NCBI GenBank assembly: GCA_902479205.1
Contig: CABSNX010000032.1
Span: forward strand, 1 to 13,531
Source of the DNA: an uncultured Collinsella sp.
GTDB taxonomy: Bacteria > Actinomycetota > Coriobacteriia > Coriobacteriales > Coriobacteriaceae
Length of the DNA stretch: 13,531 bases
Reading direction: 5' to 3'
The notes under the pieces were generated by a model that did not search any database, was not told the DNA's origin, and saw only the letters and a program-made list of their open reading frames with translations. The position numbers and the translations under genes were made by a program. Positions within the stretch are counted from its first letter, which is position 1. Each line of letters starts with the position of its first letter. Below, piece by piece: positions 6,875 through 13,531 of this stretch.

Positions 6875-7813
6875 TCAGTCCCCTCGCCCGTTCTGGTTCT
6901 CGAGCGCCTTGCGCTCAAGCTCCCAGAACGCCCTCATCGCCGTCGCTATCCCGCGCAGCGTGAAGCGGACGACGAGGCCGGTCGAGTGGTCGACCGCGAA
7001 GCCGAGCCTGCCGCCGTTGACCTTCCGCACAGCCCCGAGGGCCTTCGAGAAGAATCGGTACTGGAGGCTCCCGCCCTTCGACCTGGCGAGCTCGATGCCG
7101 TCCCGCCTGAGCCGCCGCTCAAGCTCGCCCATCCGGTCGGGGCAGTCGCGCATGCGACCGACCTCCTCGATCCGGCGGGCGACCGCGACGCGGATGCGGG
7201 CGTTCTCCGAGCGCTCGGCCTGCCCCTTTCGGGCCATGTCGCGCTCTTCCGTGCCGGGTTGCCTCGCGTGGACGCGCGAGTTGGCCTTGCCGCGCTCAAG
7301 CTGCCTGAGTCCATACCTCTCGTCCAGGGTACGGACGGTCTTCACGCGTGATGCTGCCGCCTTTCGGGCGGGGCCCTCGTCGAGCCTTCGGCCGGTTTCC
7401 AGATCACTGCGGTTGATGCCGAGGTGCACGGCGTAGCGGTCAGTGGCGTCCGCGCGGCAGCGCTCGCGGTGCAGCACCATCACGACCTCCTGGTTGGGGT
7501 AGCGCTCGGCCACGTACTCCCTCGCATAGCGCATGCACAGCTCCGGCGTCATCTTCCCGCCGTTGAGGTCGCACTCGTCTGGGAGGAACCCGAGTATCTG
7601 GTGCTGCATGTAGGTACACTTGGCACCGGCCTTGCCGGGCCTGTCGTGACCCATGGCCGCCCTCGTGTCCGCCATCTCCTGAAACCAGCGGTCATCGTCG
7701 ATGATGTTCTGCGTGCCGTGGGCGAGCGCCTTGTCGCGGTCCCAGGAGAGGTAATCCCTGAGTCTCGCGAGGTGCCTCTCGCTGCAGACGCTCGTCTGCT
7801 TTATCGCCGTCAT
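6875..7813 (-). CDS. mobA: MobA-like relaxase (mobilization nuclease)
   Basis: This 312-residue protein is the likely relaxase that nicks oriT and leads the strand into the transfer channel. The N-terminus has RLRDYLSWDRDK (17-28), resembling motif I of MobP-like relaxases with Y21 as candidate catalytic tyrosine. YMQHQILGFLPDE (68-80) and VVMVLHRER (110-118) follow. The metal-binding region reads DRYAVHLGINRSDLETGRRL (125-144). The usual HxH appears as A128-V-H130, so one expected histidine is replaced. The C-terminal half is basic and charged. AAGGAGG, overlapping the coupling-protein stop, lies just before the ATG, tying the two genes together. It is the last gene of its operon. Family placement is good; subfamily and activity are less certain. 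Confidence 0.8.
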   Translation of the reverse strand: MTAIKQTSVCSERHLARLRDYLSWDRDKALAHGTQNIIDDDRWFQEMADTRAAMGHDRPGKAGAKCTYMQHQILGFLPDECDLNGGKMTPELCMRYAREYVAERYPNQEVVMVLHRERCRADATDRYAVHLGINRSDLETGRRLDEGPARKAAASRVKTVRTLDERYGLRQLERGKANSRVHARQPGTEERDMARKGQAERSENARIRVAVARRIEEVGRMRDCPDRMGELERRLRRDGIELARSKGGSLQYRFFSKALGAVRKVNGGRLGFAVDHSTGLVVRFTLRGIATAMRAFWELERKALENQNGRGD

Positions 7814-7823
7814 GGTCGCCTCC

Positions 7824-9746
7824 TTAGTCGAGCGAGAGCCCGCTGAATTTGCCGCCCGGCTTGCTCCCGTTCTTCTTCTCCGGCTCGGGCCACTTTGGGC
7901 ACCAGGTCGAGGCCTCCTCGCGCATCTTCCCAGCAGCTGACTCGTCGAGGCGGCGCTGGTAGGCGCGACGGTTCTCCGCCTCGTGCTCGGGGGTCCCGAG
8001 GTCGAAGTGCTCCCTTGTGGGCGTGTTGGTGCAGTCGGTGACGGGGGAGCGGAAGACGCCGGCTCGACATGCGGGCATACCGTTGTCCGCGTGCTTCACG
8101 ACGATGATCCCGTCCCGGTCCGGGGCCATGCCGCGCCACTCCCAGGGGTGTATCACGTCGTCGGCGCTCTCGCTGTAGGACGTCGAGGATGACGTGCCCG
8201 ACGCGGCCCTGCCGTTGCTCGTGCCCTGCGTGTGGCGCGTGGTCTTGCCGATGAGCTCGGTGAAGTACCGGCGGTCCTCCTCCTCGGCGAGCTTCATCGC
8301 AATCTTAACCCCGCAGTTCGCGAGGATCTTCCTGCGGCCGTCTCTCTCGCCATACTTGTTGAGCTGGGATACGTCCTGCGTCGCTCCGACCCAGAACGTC
8401 CCGCACCCGCGCCCGAGACTGAGGAGGGCGGGCAGGCACTCGACGCGGGGCAGGTTGCCCCACTCGTCGCCGAGTATCTGCACGGGGCGGGGGAGCCTGC
8501 CGCCGTTCACGTCCGCGACCGCCTGGACCGAAGCCCAGAGCTGCGAGAGGAACATCGCCGCGATGCAGTTGTAGGGGGAGCCCTCGTCGAGCACGTGAAG
8601 GAAGACGGCGCTCTTCTCCGTGAGTACCGTGTGCGGGTCGATGTCGGAGCCGGAGGTCATCCAGGCGACCGGGGCGGAGGAGAACGGGCGCAGGGCGACC
8701 TTGAGCGTCGAGAGGATGCTCCTGAGCTCGTTGCCGCCCGAGGAAACGAACTGCGACGCCCTGCCCTTGGCGGGGTGGCCGCTCGGCAGAGCGCGGAAGA
8801 CGGCCTTCAGGGGCTCGGACGGGTCGTCTCCCTCGGCCTCGGTGCCGCGGTCCAGGACCTCGCAGACGGTCGCGAGGTGCTTTGATTCCTCGGGACACTC
8901 GTCGGACATGGAGACCAGCAGGACCAGGGCCGAGAGCAGACCCCTGGCCGAGGCGGTCCAGTGCGAGCCCTTGTCTTTCTCGTCGTCCTGCACCACGAGC
9001 TCCGCGATGGCGTCCGCCGCCTGCTCGGCCTCCTGATCGCGTCCCTCGGCATGGAGGTCGAGCACCTGCTTGAGCGGGTTGAACCTCTGTCCCCTATAGG
9101 GGTGCTGCGTGTCGAGAAGCAGGACGCGATAGCCGCGACGGGCCAGCTCGTCGCCCGTGAGTTCTATGAGCTCGTTTTTCACGTCGGAGACGATTAGGGT
9201 CGCGGGCTCGGATCCGTTGGAAGCGCCGCCGTAGCTGAGCAGGTCGATTGAGGGGAGATAGAGGAAGCGACTCTTACCTGACCCGGTGGCCCCTGACACG
9301 AAGGCCATCTTCTTGGGCTCGTAGAGATAGCAGGGTTTGCCGTGATACTTGGTGAACCCATAGACGAACCCACGTGACGAGGGATTCGTCGAGCCGTCCC
9401 AGGTCATGGACCCTTTTATGACCTCGCGACCCGTCTTGACGTGGGCGTCGCCGAGCACGCCGCCGTCCTCGGCCCTCGCGTTGAGGGTGGTCGAGTAGGC
9501 GATGAGAGCGCAGATGCAAAAGGCGAGGAGGAAGGTCAGCAGGGTTCCGAGCGGGCAAGCAGTGAACGCACCCGTGAGCCACCAGCCGAGGATGGTATCC
9601 ACGCCGAACGACGACGGAATCGCAGCCGCGCCTAACGGTGTCCCGGAGACGAAATCGTCGACGGGGACGGCGAGGACGGGGCATGCGATAATCGCTAGGA
9701 GAAGAGATGATATGAGCGCTGTGGGCATCTTGGTTTTCATGATCAT
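7824..9746 (-). CDS. VirD4/TraG-like type IV coupling protein
   Basis: This 640-residue protein is the inner-membrane ATPase that hands the relaxase-DNA complex to a mating channel. Two N-terminal hydrophobic segments (about 8-27 and 66-86) anchor it. The cytoplasmic ATPase shows Walker A GATGSGKS (152-159), the Walker B-like LIVSDVKNEL (184-193) and the coupling-protein motif ILGDEWGNLPR (424-434), followed by LLSLGRGCG and WVGATQDVSQL (452-462). The start ATG overlaps the MobC stop as ATGA; a second ATG two codons later is an alternative. Length is usual for the family. No VirB4-like ATPase or other channel gene is in the window, so the channel must come from a helper element. An IME carrying its own coupling protein may widen or narrow its choice of helper. 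Confidence 0.92.
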   Translation of the reverse strand: MIMKTKMPTALISSLLLAIIACPVLAVPVDDFVSGTPLGAAAIPSSFGVDTILGWWLTGAFTACPLGTLLTFLLAFCICALIAYSTTLNARAEDGGVLGDAHVKTGREVIKGSMTWDGSTNPSSRGFVYGFTKYHGKPCYLYEPKKMAFVSGATGSGKSRFLYLPSIDLLSYGGASNGSEPATLIVSDVKNELIELTGDELARRGYRVLLLDTQHPYRGQRFNPLKQVLDLHAEGRDQEAEQAADAIAELVVQDDEKDKGSHWTASARGLLSALVLLVSMSDECPEESKHLATVCEVLDRGTEAEGDDPSEPLKAVFRALPSGHPAKGRASQFVSSGGNELRSILSTLKVALRPFSSAPVAWMTSGSDIDPHTVLTEKSAVFLHVLDEGSPYNCIAAMFLSQLWASVQAVADVNGGRLPRPVQILGDEWGNLPRVECLPALLSLGRGCGTFWVGATQDVSQLNKYGERDGRRKILANCGVKIAMKLAEEEDRRYFTELIGKTTRHTQGTSNGRAASGTSSSTSYSESADDVIHPWEWRGMAPDRDGIIVVKHADNGMPACRAGVFRSPVTDCTNTPTREHFDLGTPEHEAENRRAYQRRLDESAAGKMREEASTWCPKWPEPEKKNGSKPGGKFSGLSLD

Positions 9747-10087
9747 TCTCGATTCTTGGAGATGAGGTTCGATAGCTGCGAGGCCGTGCTCGATACCAGA
9801 CGGACGGCCTCCGCGAGCTGTTGGGCCGTCTGCGTATCCACGCCATAGGCGTTTGCGGTGAGGACGGCCTGGTTGAGGTTTCCGCCCTGCTTCTTCATCT
9901 GATGAAGAAGCTGCCGCAACGTCGCCTCGTCGGCGATCCTGACGGGCTTCTCACCGATGAGGAGGGCGGCTTCGCGCATGAACGTCGATGGGGCCATACC
10001 AAAAGAGGAGGAGCGCACCGTGATGGCGGCACGCTCCTCCTCGGTCATGCGGACGTTTATATGCGCGGTCTTGGCTTTGCCACGCAT
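9743..10087 (-). CDS. mobC: MobC-like relaxosome accessory protein
   Basis: This 114-residue protein has a ribbon-helix-helix N-terminus: basic RGKAKTAH, strand INVRMTEEE (10-18), then helices through SSSFGMAPSTFMREAALL (26-43). The MobC hallmark GGNLNQAVLTANAYG (about 68-82) follows. Such proteins bind oriT DNA and help the relaxase open the strand. The gene starts 3 bases after the helicase stop and its own stop overlaps the coupling-protein start, placing it in the transfer operon. Its DNA target is not known. Confidence 0.85.
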   Translation of the reverse strand: MRGKAKTAHINVRMTEEERAAITVRSSSFGMAPSTFMREAALLIGEKPVRIADEATLRQLLHQMKKQGGNLNQAVLTANAYGVDTQTAQQLAEAVRLVSSTASQLSNLISKNRE

Positions 10088-10090
10088 GGG

Positions 10091-10987
10091 CTAGCCCCTG
10101 TCGTGGAAGGTGGCGCGCGCACCGTCGAAGTCGAGTCGGGACTCGCCCAGCGTGCCGTAGCGGTTCTTGAGGGCGACGAGCTTGAGGGGCGTGCCGGTTG
10201 CGGGAGACTCGTAGGGCCACTCGGGCTTGTCATTGTCATCGGCGAGGTAGAGCACCGAGTCAAAGCCGTACTCGACAGCGGAGGAACCACCGAACATGGC
10301 GAGGTTGGGCCTGGCCGACTTCCCGGAATCGTAGGACTTGCGAGTGGTCGAGCTCAGTGCGATGACGGGAGAGCCATAGAGGTTCGAGATTTCGCGGAGG
10401 CCCTTCACGCATGCTGTGATAGCCAATCGCTCGTCGATGAACTGCTGGTCCGCTGTGACGCCGCAGGCGAGGAGCTGGAGGTAGTCAATGAAGACGATGG
10501 GGACCTCGCCACGCTCGCGTGTTACCAGCCCGACGAGGTTGGAGAGCTCCACGGTGTTGAGCGGGCCGGTGATGCAGAGATTGGGGGCGATCTGGGTGCG
10601 ATATTTGTCGAGTGCAGCCTCGAAAGTCGTGTGCTTAGGGTGATTCTGGGTCGCGCAGCTGGAGACCTCGGACAACGCGACTTTGCCGTCGCTGAGACGC
10701 GCCAGACTCTTCTCGATCAGCTTGTGCGCGGGAAGCTCGGCGGAAACGTAGATTACCGGGTGCCCGTCTGCCGCGAGCTTGTCGGCCTCCTGGAGTGCCA
10801 GTGTCGTCTTGCCCTTGCCCGGGGCGGTCCCGATTGCGTAGTTGAGCCCGGGGTAGACACCGCCGAGGATGCTGTTGAGTGCGTCGAGCCCGAAGGAGGC
10901 GATGGGCTTGTCTTCCTGAAGGGCGTGGACGTGCTCGTCGAGCACATCAAGCTCGAAGACGAGGGGATTGACGTTCGGGCGCTGCAT
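10091..10987 (-). CDS. DnaB-like replicative helicase (C-terminal domain only)
   Basis: This 298-residue protein corresponds to the RecA-fold ATPase domain of DnaB-type hexameric helicases. It shows Walker A GTAPGKGKTT (53-62), SAEL with candidate catalytic E84, Walker B VFIDYLQLL (165-173), ALSSTTRKSYDSGK (210-223) and a late ALKNRYG segment resembling the arginine-finger region. The primase-binding N-terminal domain of DnaB is absent: only about 30 residues precede the ATPase. Length is close to small plasmid helicases such as RepA of RSF1010. The ATG overlaps the upstream gene's TAA (TAATG), so translation is coupled. Within a transfer operon it may unwind DNA during relaxase-started replication or transfer. 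ATPase family is firm; the role is inferred. Confidence 0.82.
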   Translation of the reverse strand: MQRPNVNPLVFELDVLDEHVHALQEDKPIASFGLDALNSILGGVYPGLNYAIGTAPGKGKTTLALQEADKLAADGHPVIYVSAELPAHKLIEKSLARLSDGKVALSEVSSCATQNHPKHTTFEAALDKYRTQIAPNLCITGPLNTVELSNLVGLVTRERGEVPIVFIDYLQLLACGVTADQQFIDERLAITACVKGLREISNLYGSPVIALSSTTRKSYDSGKSARPNLAMFGGSSAVEYGFDSVLYLADDNDKPEWPYESPATGTPLKLVALKNRYGTLGESRLDFDGARATFHDRG

Positions 10988-11229
10988 TACTCGCTCGCCC
11001 CCTCTGCCAGCTTGTGGAAGTAGTCGAACAGGTCCTCTTCCATGACGAAGTACTGGTTGGCGATGCTAAAGCAGTGGTGGGTGGACTTCATGAGCTTGAT
11101 GGCGCTGGATTGTCCGATGCCGGTGAGGATCTGAACGTCCAGGCGGCTCATGATGCGCTTGGTGCCGACATGGCGCAGGTTGATGCCTGCGGAGATGGCG
11201 TCGGTCTTGGGGTCATCTGCAAGATGCAT
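10987..11229 (-). CDS. Small winged-helix DNA-binding protein, possibly excisionase or operon regulator
   Basis: This 80-residue protein has a putative helix-turn-helix in SRLDVQILTGIGQSSAIKLMKS (28-49). A wing-like segment FSIANQYFVMEEDLFDYFHKL (54-74) matches the general shape of excisionase and MerR-type small domains. No named family could be assigned with confidence. A strong AAAGGAG lies 8 bases before the ATG. It is the first gene of the transfer operon, overlapping the helicase start. It could be a recombination directionality factor for the integrase, or a regulator of the operon. If the former, linking excision to transfer genes would make sense. Confidence 0.6.
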   Translation of the reverse strand: MHLADDPKTDAISAGINLRHVGTKRIMSRLDVQILTGIGQSSAIKLMKSTHHCFSIANQYFVMEEDLFDYFHKLAEGASE

Positions 11230-11321
11230 GATAAACTCCTTTAGTAGGGCGCTCGGCTCCTCTTCGATGTTTGGCGACAGTGAGAGGAGTCGGGTGCTTG
11301 TTTGTAAAATGGTTTTATCGA
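11230..11321 (-). promoter_or_regulatory. Leader region of the transfer operon
   Basis: This 92-bp gap separates the unknown gene from the winged-helix gene and should hold the operon promoter or leader. A 9-bp stem with one wobble pair (11255-11263 with 11283-11291, 19-nt loop) contains AGGAG-like sequence in both the hairpin and the downstream ribosome-binding site. No clear -35/-10 pair was recognised. Confidence 0.35.
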
Positions 11322-12008
11322 CTAATTAGCCCCTTTCTTCTCGTATTCGTCGATAAGGTGCAGAAGGCTGATTCGAGCTTCTGCGGGCTCGCTGTATCCC
11401 TTGCGGGATGATCTGCCGATGTTGGCGAAATCGAGCAGAGCACGGTAAGTGCAGGAATAGCCCTTGATGTGCTCCCATGCGTTGAGAATGTATGAGACCA
11501 AAGGTGTAACGGCGAGCAACGCTGTAGGGTCTTGCAGGGTAGTTTCGAGTTCACGGCCGGTCTTGGCCTGGATACGTGCGTCGAGGTTGCACTCGGGCAT
11601 CTTTGCAGCCTCTTCCATAATGAGGCAAATGCTGTCCCAGTTAGTGCGGAGATGATGAACGCGCTCGCTCGTGGTGTCGATGCAGATCCTTGCTTCATGA
11701 CAGTAGTCAAAAAAGCCTTTGATGACGTCGCGGCAATCATTTTCTGGCTGGATTGCGCTCCAGTCCTCGAACATGCCCTCGAAGGCGTCGAGACAGCTCC
11801 CATCCTCAGCATAGATGAGCTGCGCGGCCCACCTGCCTAGATCCGAGCTCGTCAGCTGCTCCATGGGAAGCCTCGCTAGGAGCGCGGACGGGGTGAGACC
11901 CCTTGCCGCGGCGAGGTCAGCGCTGGAGCGCTTGAAGAGTACCTGCTCATCCTTTGAGTTGAATAGGATTGTCGAACGCAGCTTGCTGCTCGCAGTGGTA
12001 AGTGCCAT
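11322..12008 (-). CDS. Hypothetical protein, 228 aa, unknown function
   Basis: I do not recognise this protein. GAGGAGG lies just before the ATG, and codon use appears normal, so it is probably real. It looks soluble and mostly helical: no signal peptide or membrane segment is evident. It has an N-terminal stretch LRSTILFNSKDEQVLFKRSS (11-30), several acidic helices in the middle, and a positively charged turn NIGRSSRKGYSE before the C-terminal helix. It lies between the integrase and the transfer operon on the same strand, 64 bases after the integrase stop, so co-transcription with the integrase is possible. Position suggests a regulator or accessory factor of the element, but anti-host or anti-phage roles are equally open. 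Confidence 0.65.
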   Translation of the reverse strand: MALTTASSKLRSTILFNSKDEQVLFKRSSADLAAARGLTPSALLARLPMEQLTSSDLGRWAAQLIYAEDGSCLDAFEGMFEDWSAIQPENDCRDVIKGFFDYCHEARICIDTTSERVHHLRTNWDSICLIMEEAAKMPECNLDARIQAKTGRELETTLQDPTALLAVTPLVSYILNAWEHIKGYSCTYRALLDFANIGRSSRKGYSEPAEARISLLHLIDEYEKKGAN

Positions 12009-12072
12009 TGATAACCTCCTCTCTGTTTGGCCTTATTTGCAGTATACATCTGGTGACACAATTATGAGAGTA

Positions 12073-13380
12073 TTAATTTTCATTACCTTCAGATAATTTT
12101 TCGAAGACTTCGGCAGCGTTGCGGTCGTTGGCTCTGATTGCGTGGGTGTAGAAATTGGCCGTCGTACTCGCTGATGCGTGTCCCATCCGCGCCTGAACGG
12201 TCTTCAAATCGACGTTGTTTGCGACGAGCGCCGTCGCTGCCGTGTGTCTCAGTCCGTGGGGGACGAGACCCGAGTATCCGGTGCCGCGTGTGTGCAGCTT
12301 GCCGTTGCGCTCGAACTGGCTTGTCACGTTGGCGTACTCGCCATAGCCGTTGTCGACGCAGAAGTCCCTGAACCAGCGTGAATAGTTGTGTCCATCGGGT
12401 CGGGTGATACTGACGTGAAGGTTGCCGTTTTCGTCCTTATGCGGGCTGAGGGCGTGAACGATGGGGTCAGAGTTTCTCTGTCTTAGCCCGCGTTGCTCGA
12501 ATAGGTTGCGCTGCCGCATCTTCCAGTCGTTTAGATACGCGGCTAGCGAAGAGTCTATAGACAGGATCCGCCTGCTCATTTCCGATTTGGGTGCCCTGAG
12601 CGTTTTGTCATTGGTGTACTGGTGGACGATTCTGATTTCCATCGCCTCGGGGTCGTAGTCTTCCCAACAGAGCCCCAGGGCCTCGCCTTTTCTGAGTCCT
12701 AGGTGGAATATGAGCATGGTGCAGACGGTCATCGGCCCCATGGGTTCGGATAGCAGGCATTTGGTGAATCGGGGCAGTTCGTCGGGTGGGAGGAAGTTGC
12801 GCACTCTAAGGTCTGGCTTTGGGAGTTTGACGCTGATGCATGGGTTGCGCTCGATTAGCTCATTCTCCAGTGCGTCCTGCATGACCTGTTTGAGCTTGAC
12901 GTGGATACGACGAATCTCGGCCTCTGTGAATCTTCCGGTTGAGATTGCTTCGGCATACGCCCGTTTGATCTCGTCGGGTCTCAGCGCACCGAGGGGCATG
13001 TCGCCGAACAGCTCGCGTATATGGCGCACGTCATATTCCTCTCTTTGGAAAGAAAGAGGGGAGCCGAAGGAGCTTTCTCGGAGCCGATGGAAATCCTCGG
13101 CGTATCCGGAAACAGTGGTCGGCATGTCGCCAGCCGGTTCATAGGTCTCCAGCTCCTTCCGGTAGGCATCGAGCGCATTCGCAACCTCACCGGGCCAGTT
13201 CTTCGGGTTTTTGCTCTTGCAATGGATGGTTCTCTTGGGTGTCTTTAGGTATCTGACTCGTTTCCCGTTCTTGCCGGATTCGGGGTCGCGACCGAGAGAG
13301 AAGTAGATGCGGAAGGAACCGGGTTTTCCCTTGATCGGTTCGGAAGTGCCTTTGGCTGTGGGTTTGATTCTGGTTTCCAT
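12073..13380 (-). CDS. int: Tyrosine recombinase (element integrase)
   Basis: This 435-residue protein is a phage/ICE-type tyrosine integrase catalysing recombination between the tRNA attachment site and the circular element. The N-terminal part GSFRIYFSLGRD (21-32) to about 60 is the likely arm-site-binding domain. A SAM-like core-binding domain covers about 88-185. The catalytic set is complete: R230 in LGLRKGE, K265 in APKSE, H375 and R378 in HGLRH, H401 in GHAS and nucleophile Y411 in FYTH. GGAGA (13384-13388 on the - strand) supports the ATG at 13380. The gene faces into the element from its right end, as usual for tRNA-targeting integrases. A 20-bp inverted repeat lies in its leader. 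Confidence 0.95.
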   Translation of the reverse strand: METRIKPTAKGTSEPIKGKPGSFRIYFSLGRDPESGKNGKRVRYLKTPKRTIHCKSKNPKNWPGEVANALDAYRKELETYEPAGDMPTTVSGYAEDFHRLRESSFGSPLSFQREEYDVRHIRELFGDMPLGALRPDEIKRAYAEAISTGRFTEAEIRRIHVKLKQVMQDALENELIERNPCISVKLPKPDLRVRNFLPPDELPRFTKCLLSEPMGPMTVCTMLIFHLGLRKGEALGLCWEDYDPEAMEIRIVHQYTNDKTLRAPKSEMSRRILSIDSSLAAYLNDWKMRQRNLFEQRGLRQRNSDPIVHALSPHKDENGNLHVSITRPDGHNYSRWFRDFCVDNGYGEYANVTSQFERNGKLHTRGTGYSGLVPHGLRHTAATALVANNVDLKTVQARMGHASASTTANFYTHAIRANDRNAAEVFEKLSEGNEN

Positions 13381-13400
13381 GGGTCTCCAGGGGTGGTGCG

Positions 13401-13455
13401 TTGGGTTAGCCTCGGGGGCGGGGCTTTGAGGGCCTCGCCCCCGAGGCTAACCCAA
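13401..13455. repeat. Perfect 20-bp inverted repeat in the integrase leader
   Basis: Arm TTGGGTTAGCCTCGGGGGCG (13401-13420) is the exact reverse complement of 13436-13455, with a 15-nt spacer. It lies about 12 bases upstream of the integrase ribosome-binding site. Neither strand has a U-run after the stem, so it is not a standard terminator. It may shield int from outside transcription, control its translation, or be a recombination or transfer site. Confidence 0.8.
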
Positions 13456-13458
13456 AAA

Positions 13459-13497
13459 TTTCACCCCTGCAAGTCAAAATGAAGGGGTAAAGGGGTG
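13459..13497. repeat. Right-end GGGGTGAAA-type repeats (candidate arm sites)
   Basis: TTTCACCCC (13459-13467) is the exact reverse complement of the left-end motif GGGGTGAAA. Two more relatives follow: GGGGTAAA (13484-13491) and GGGGTG (13492-13497), the last cut off by adapter sequence. Their occurrence at both ends supports integrase arm binding. Confidence 0.5.
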
Positions 13498-13531
13498 CTG
13501 TCTCTTATACACATCTGACGCTGCCGACGAA
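13498..13531. other. Nextera adapter contamination at contig end
   Basis: CTGTCTCTTATACACATCT (13498-13516) is the reverse complement of the Tn5 mosaic end used in Nextera libraries, followed by GACGCTGCCGACGA (13517-13530), the rest of the read 1 adapter. The last base is probably the first base of the index. It is not genomic. Confidence 0.97.

Larger units (their letters stand above)
1397..13497. mobile_element. Integrative and mobilizable element (right end incomplete)
   Basis: All mobility functions lie between the tRNA-Arg 3' end and the contig end: tyrosine integrase, winged-helix protein, helicase, MobC, coupling protein and relaxase. No VirB4, VirB6 or other mating-pore genes are present, so this is an IME rather than a self-transmissible ICE. 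It carries a two-gene restriction cargo. Similar short repeats occur at both ends. The right att junction is missing, so the true length is more than 12.1 kb by an unknown, probably small, amount. Confidence 0.8.

Noticed and set aside
6438..7436. Several + strand open frames across 6438-7436
   Set aside because: Their Arg/Pro/Ser-rich translations come from GC-rich non-coding DNA and the antisense of the relaxase.
8232..8885. Open frame on the + strand opposite the coupling protein
   Set aside because: The opposite strand encodes the coupling-protein ATPase core with recognisable motifs.
9821..11023. Open frame on the + strand (400 codons)
   Set aside because: It is antisense to the MobC and helicase genes, which have clear motifs and overlapping starts and stops.
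13413..13419. CGGGGGC match to the tRNA-Arg acceptor stem as attR
   Set aside because: Only 7 bases match, inside the perfect inverted repeat; the preceding tRNA sequence is absent.
13498..13516. Tn5 transposon end
   Set aside because: It is continuous with the Nextera adapter tail, so it is library-derived.

Overview
The window looks like a high-GC Gram-positive gut actinobacterium of the class Coriobacteriia, most likely Collinsella. That assignment is inferred from GC-rich codon use, a mannose-family PTS operon ending in a DUF956 gene, and the style of the mobile genes; no marker in the window proves it. The last 34 bases are a Nextera library adapter, so genuine sequence stops at about 13497.

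Layout. Bases 1-1396 are chromosomal: the 3' end of a mannose-family PTS IID gene, a terminator hairpin, a DUF956 (ManO-like) gene, a perfect 22-bp inverted repeat and an intact tRNA-Arg(CCT). From the 3' end of that tRNA to the end of real sequence lies one integrative and mobilizable element (IME) of at least 12.1 kb. Its left junction is the tRNA. Its right end carries a tyrosine integrase, and the right att copy is beyond the contig end. GGGGTGAAA-type repeats, probably integrase arm sites, occur just inside the tRNA and again outside the integrase gene.

The + strand cargo (1792-6389) is a two-gene restriction operon: a complete MmeI-like (type IIL) fused endonuclease-methyltransferase, overlapping by one base a DUF262/HNH (GmrSD-like, type IV-like) nuclease. 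It is preceded by a structured leader in which a terminator hairpin competes with a longer upstream pairing. A hairpin-rich non-coding stretch with a possible oriT separates this cargo from the convergent mobility operon.

The - strand operon (11229 down to 6875) is tightly packed: winged-helix protein, DnaB-like helicase, MobC-like accessory protein, VirD4-like coupling protein and MobA-like relaxase, closed by a strong terminator. No mating-pore genes are present, so transfer would need a helper conjugative element. A 228-aa protein of unknown function lies between this operon and the integrase. The overall picture is a tRNA-borne, mobilizable defence island with its own coupling protein and helicase.
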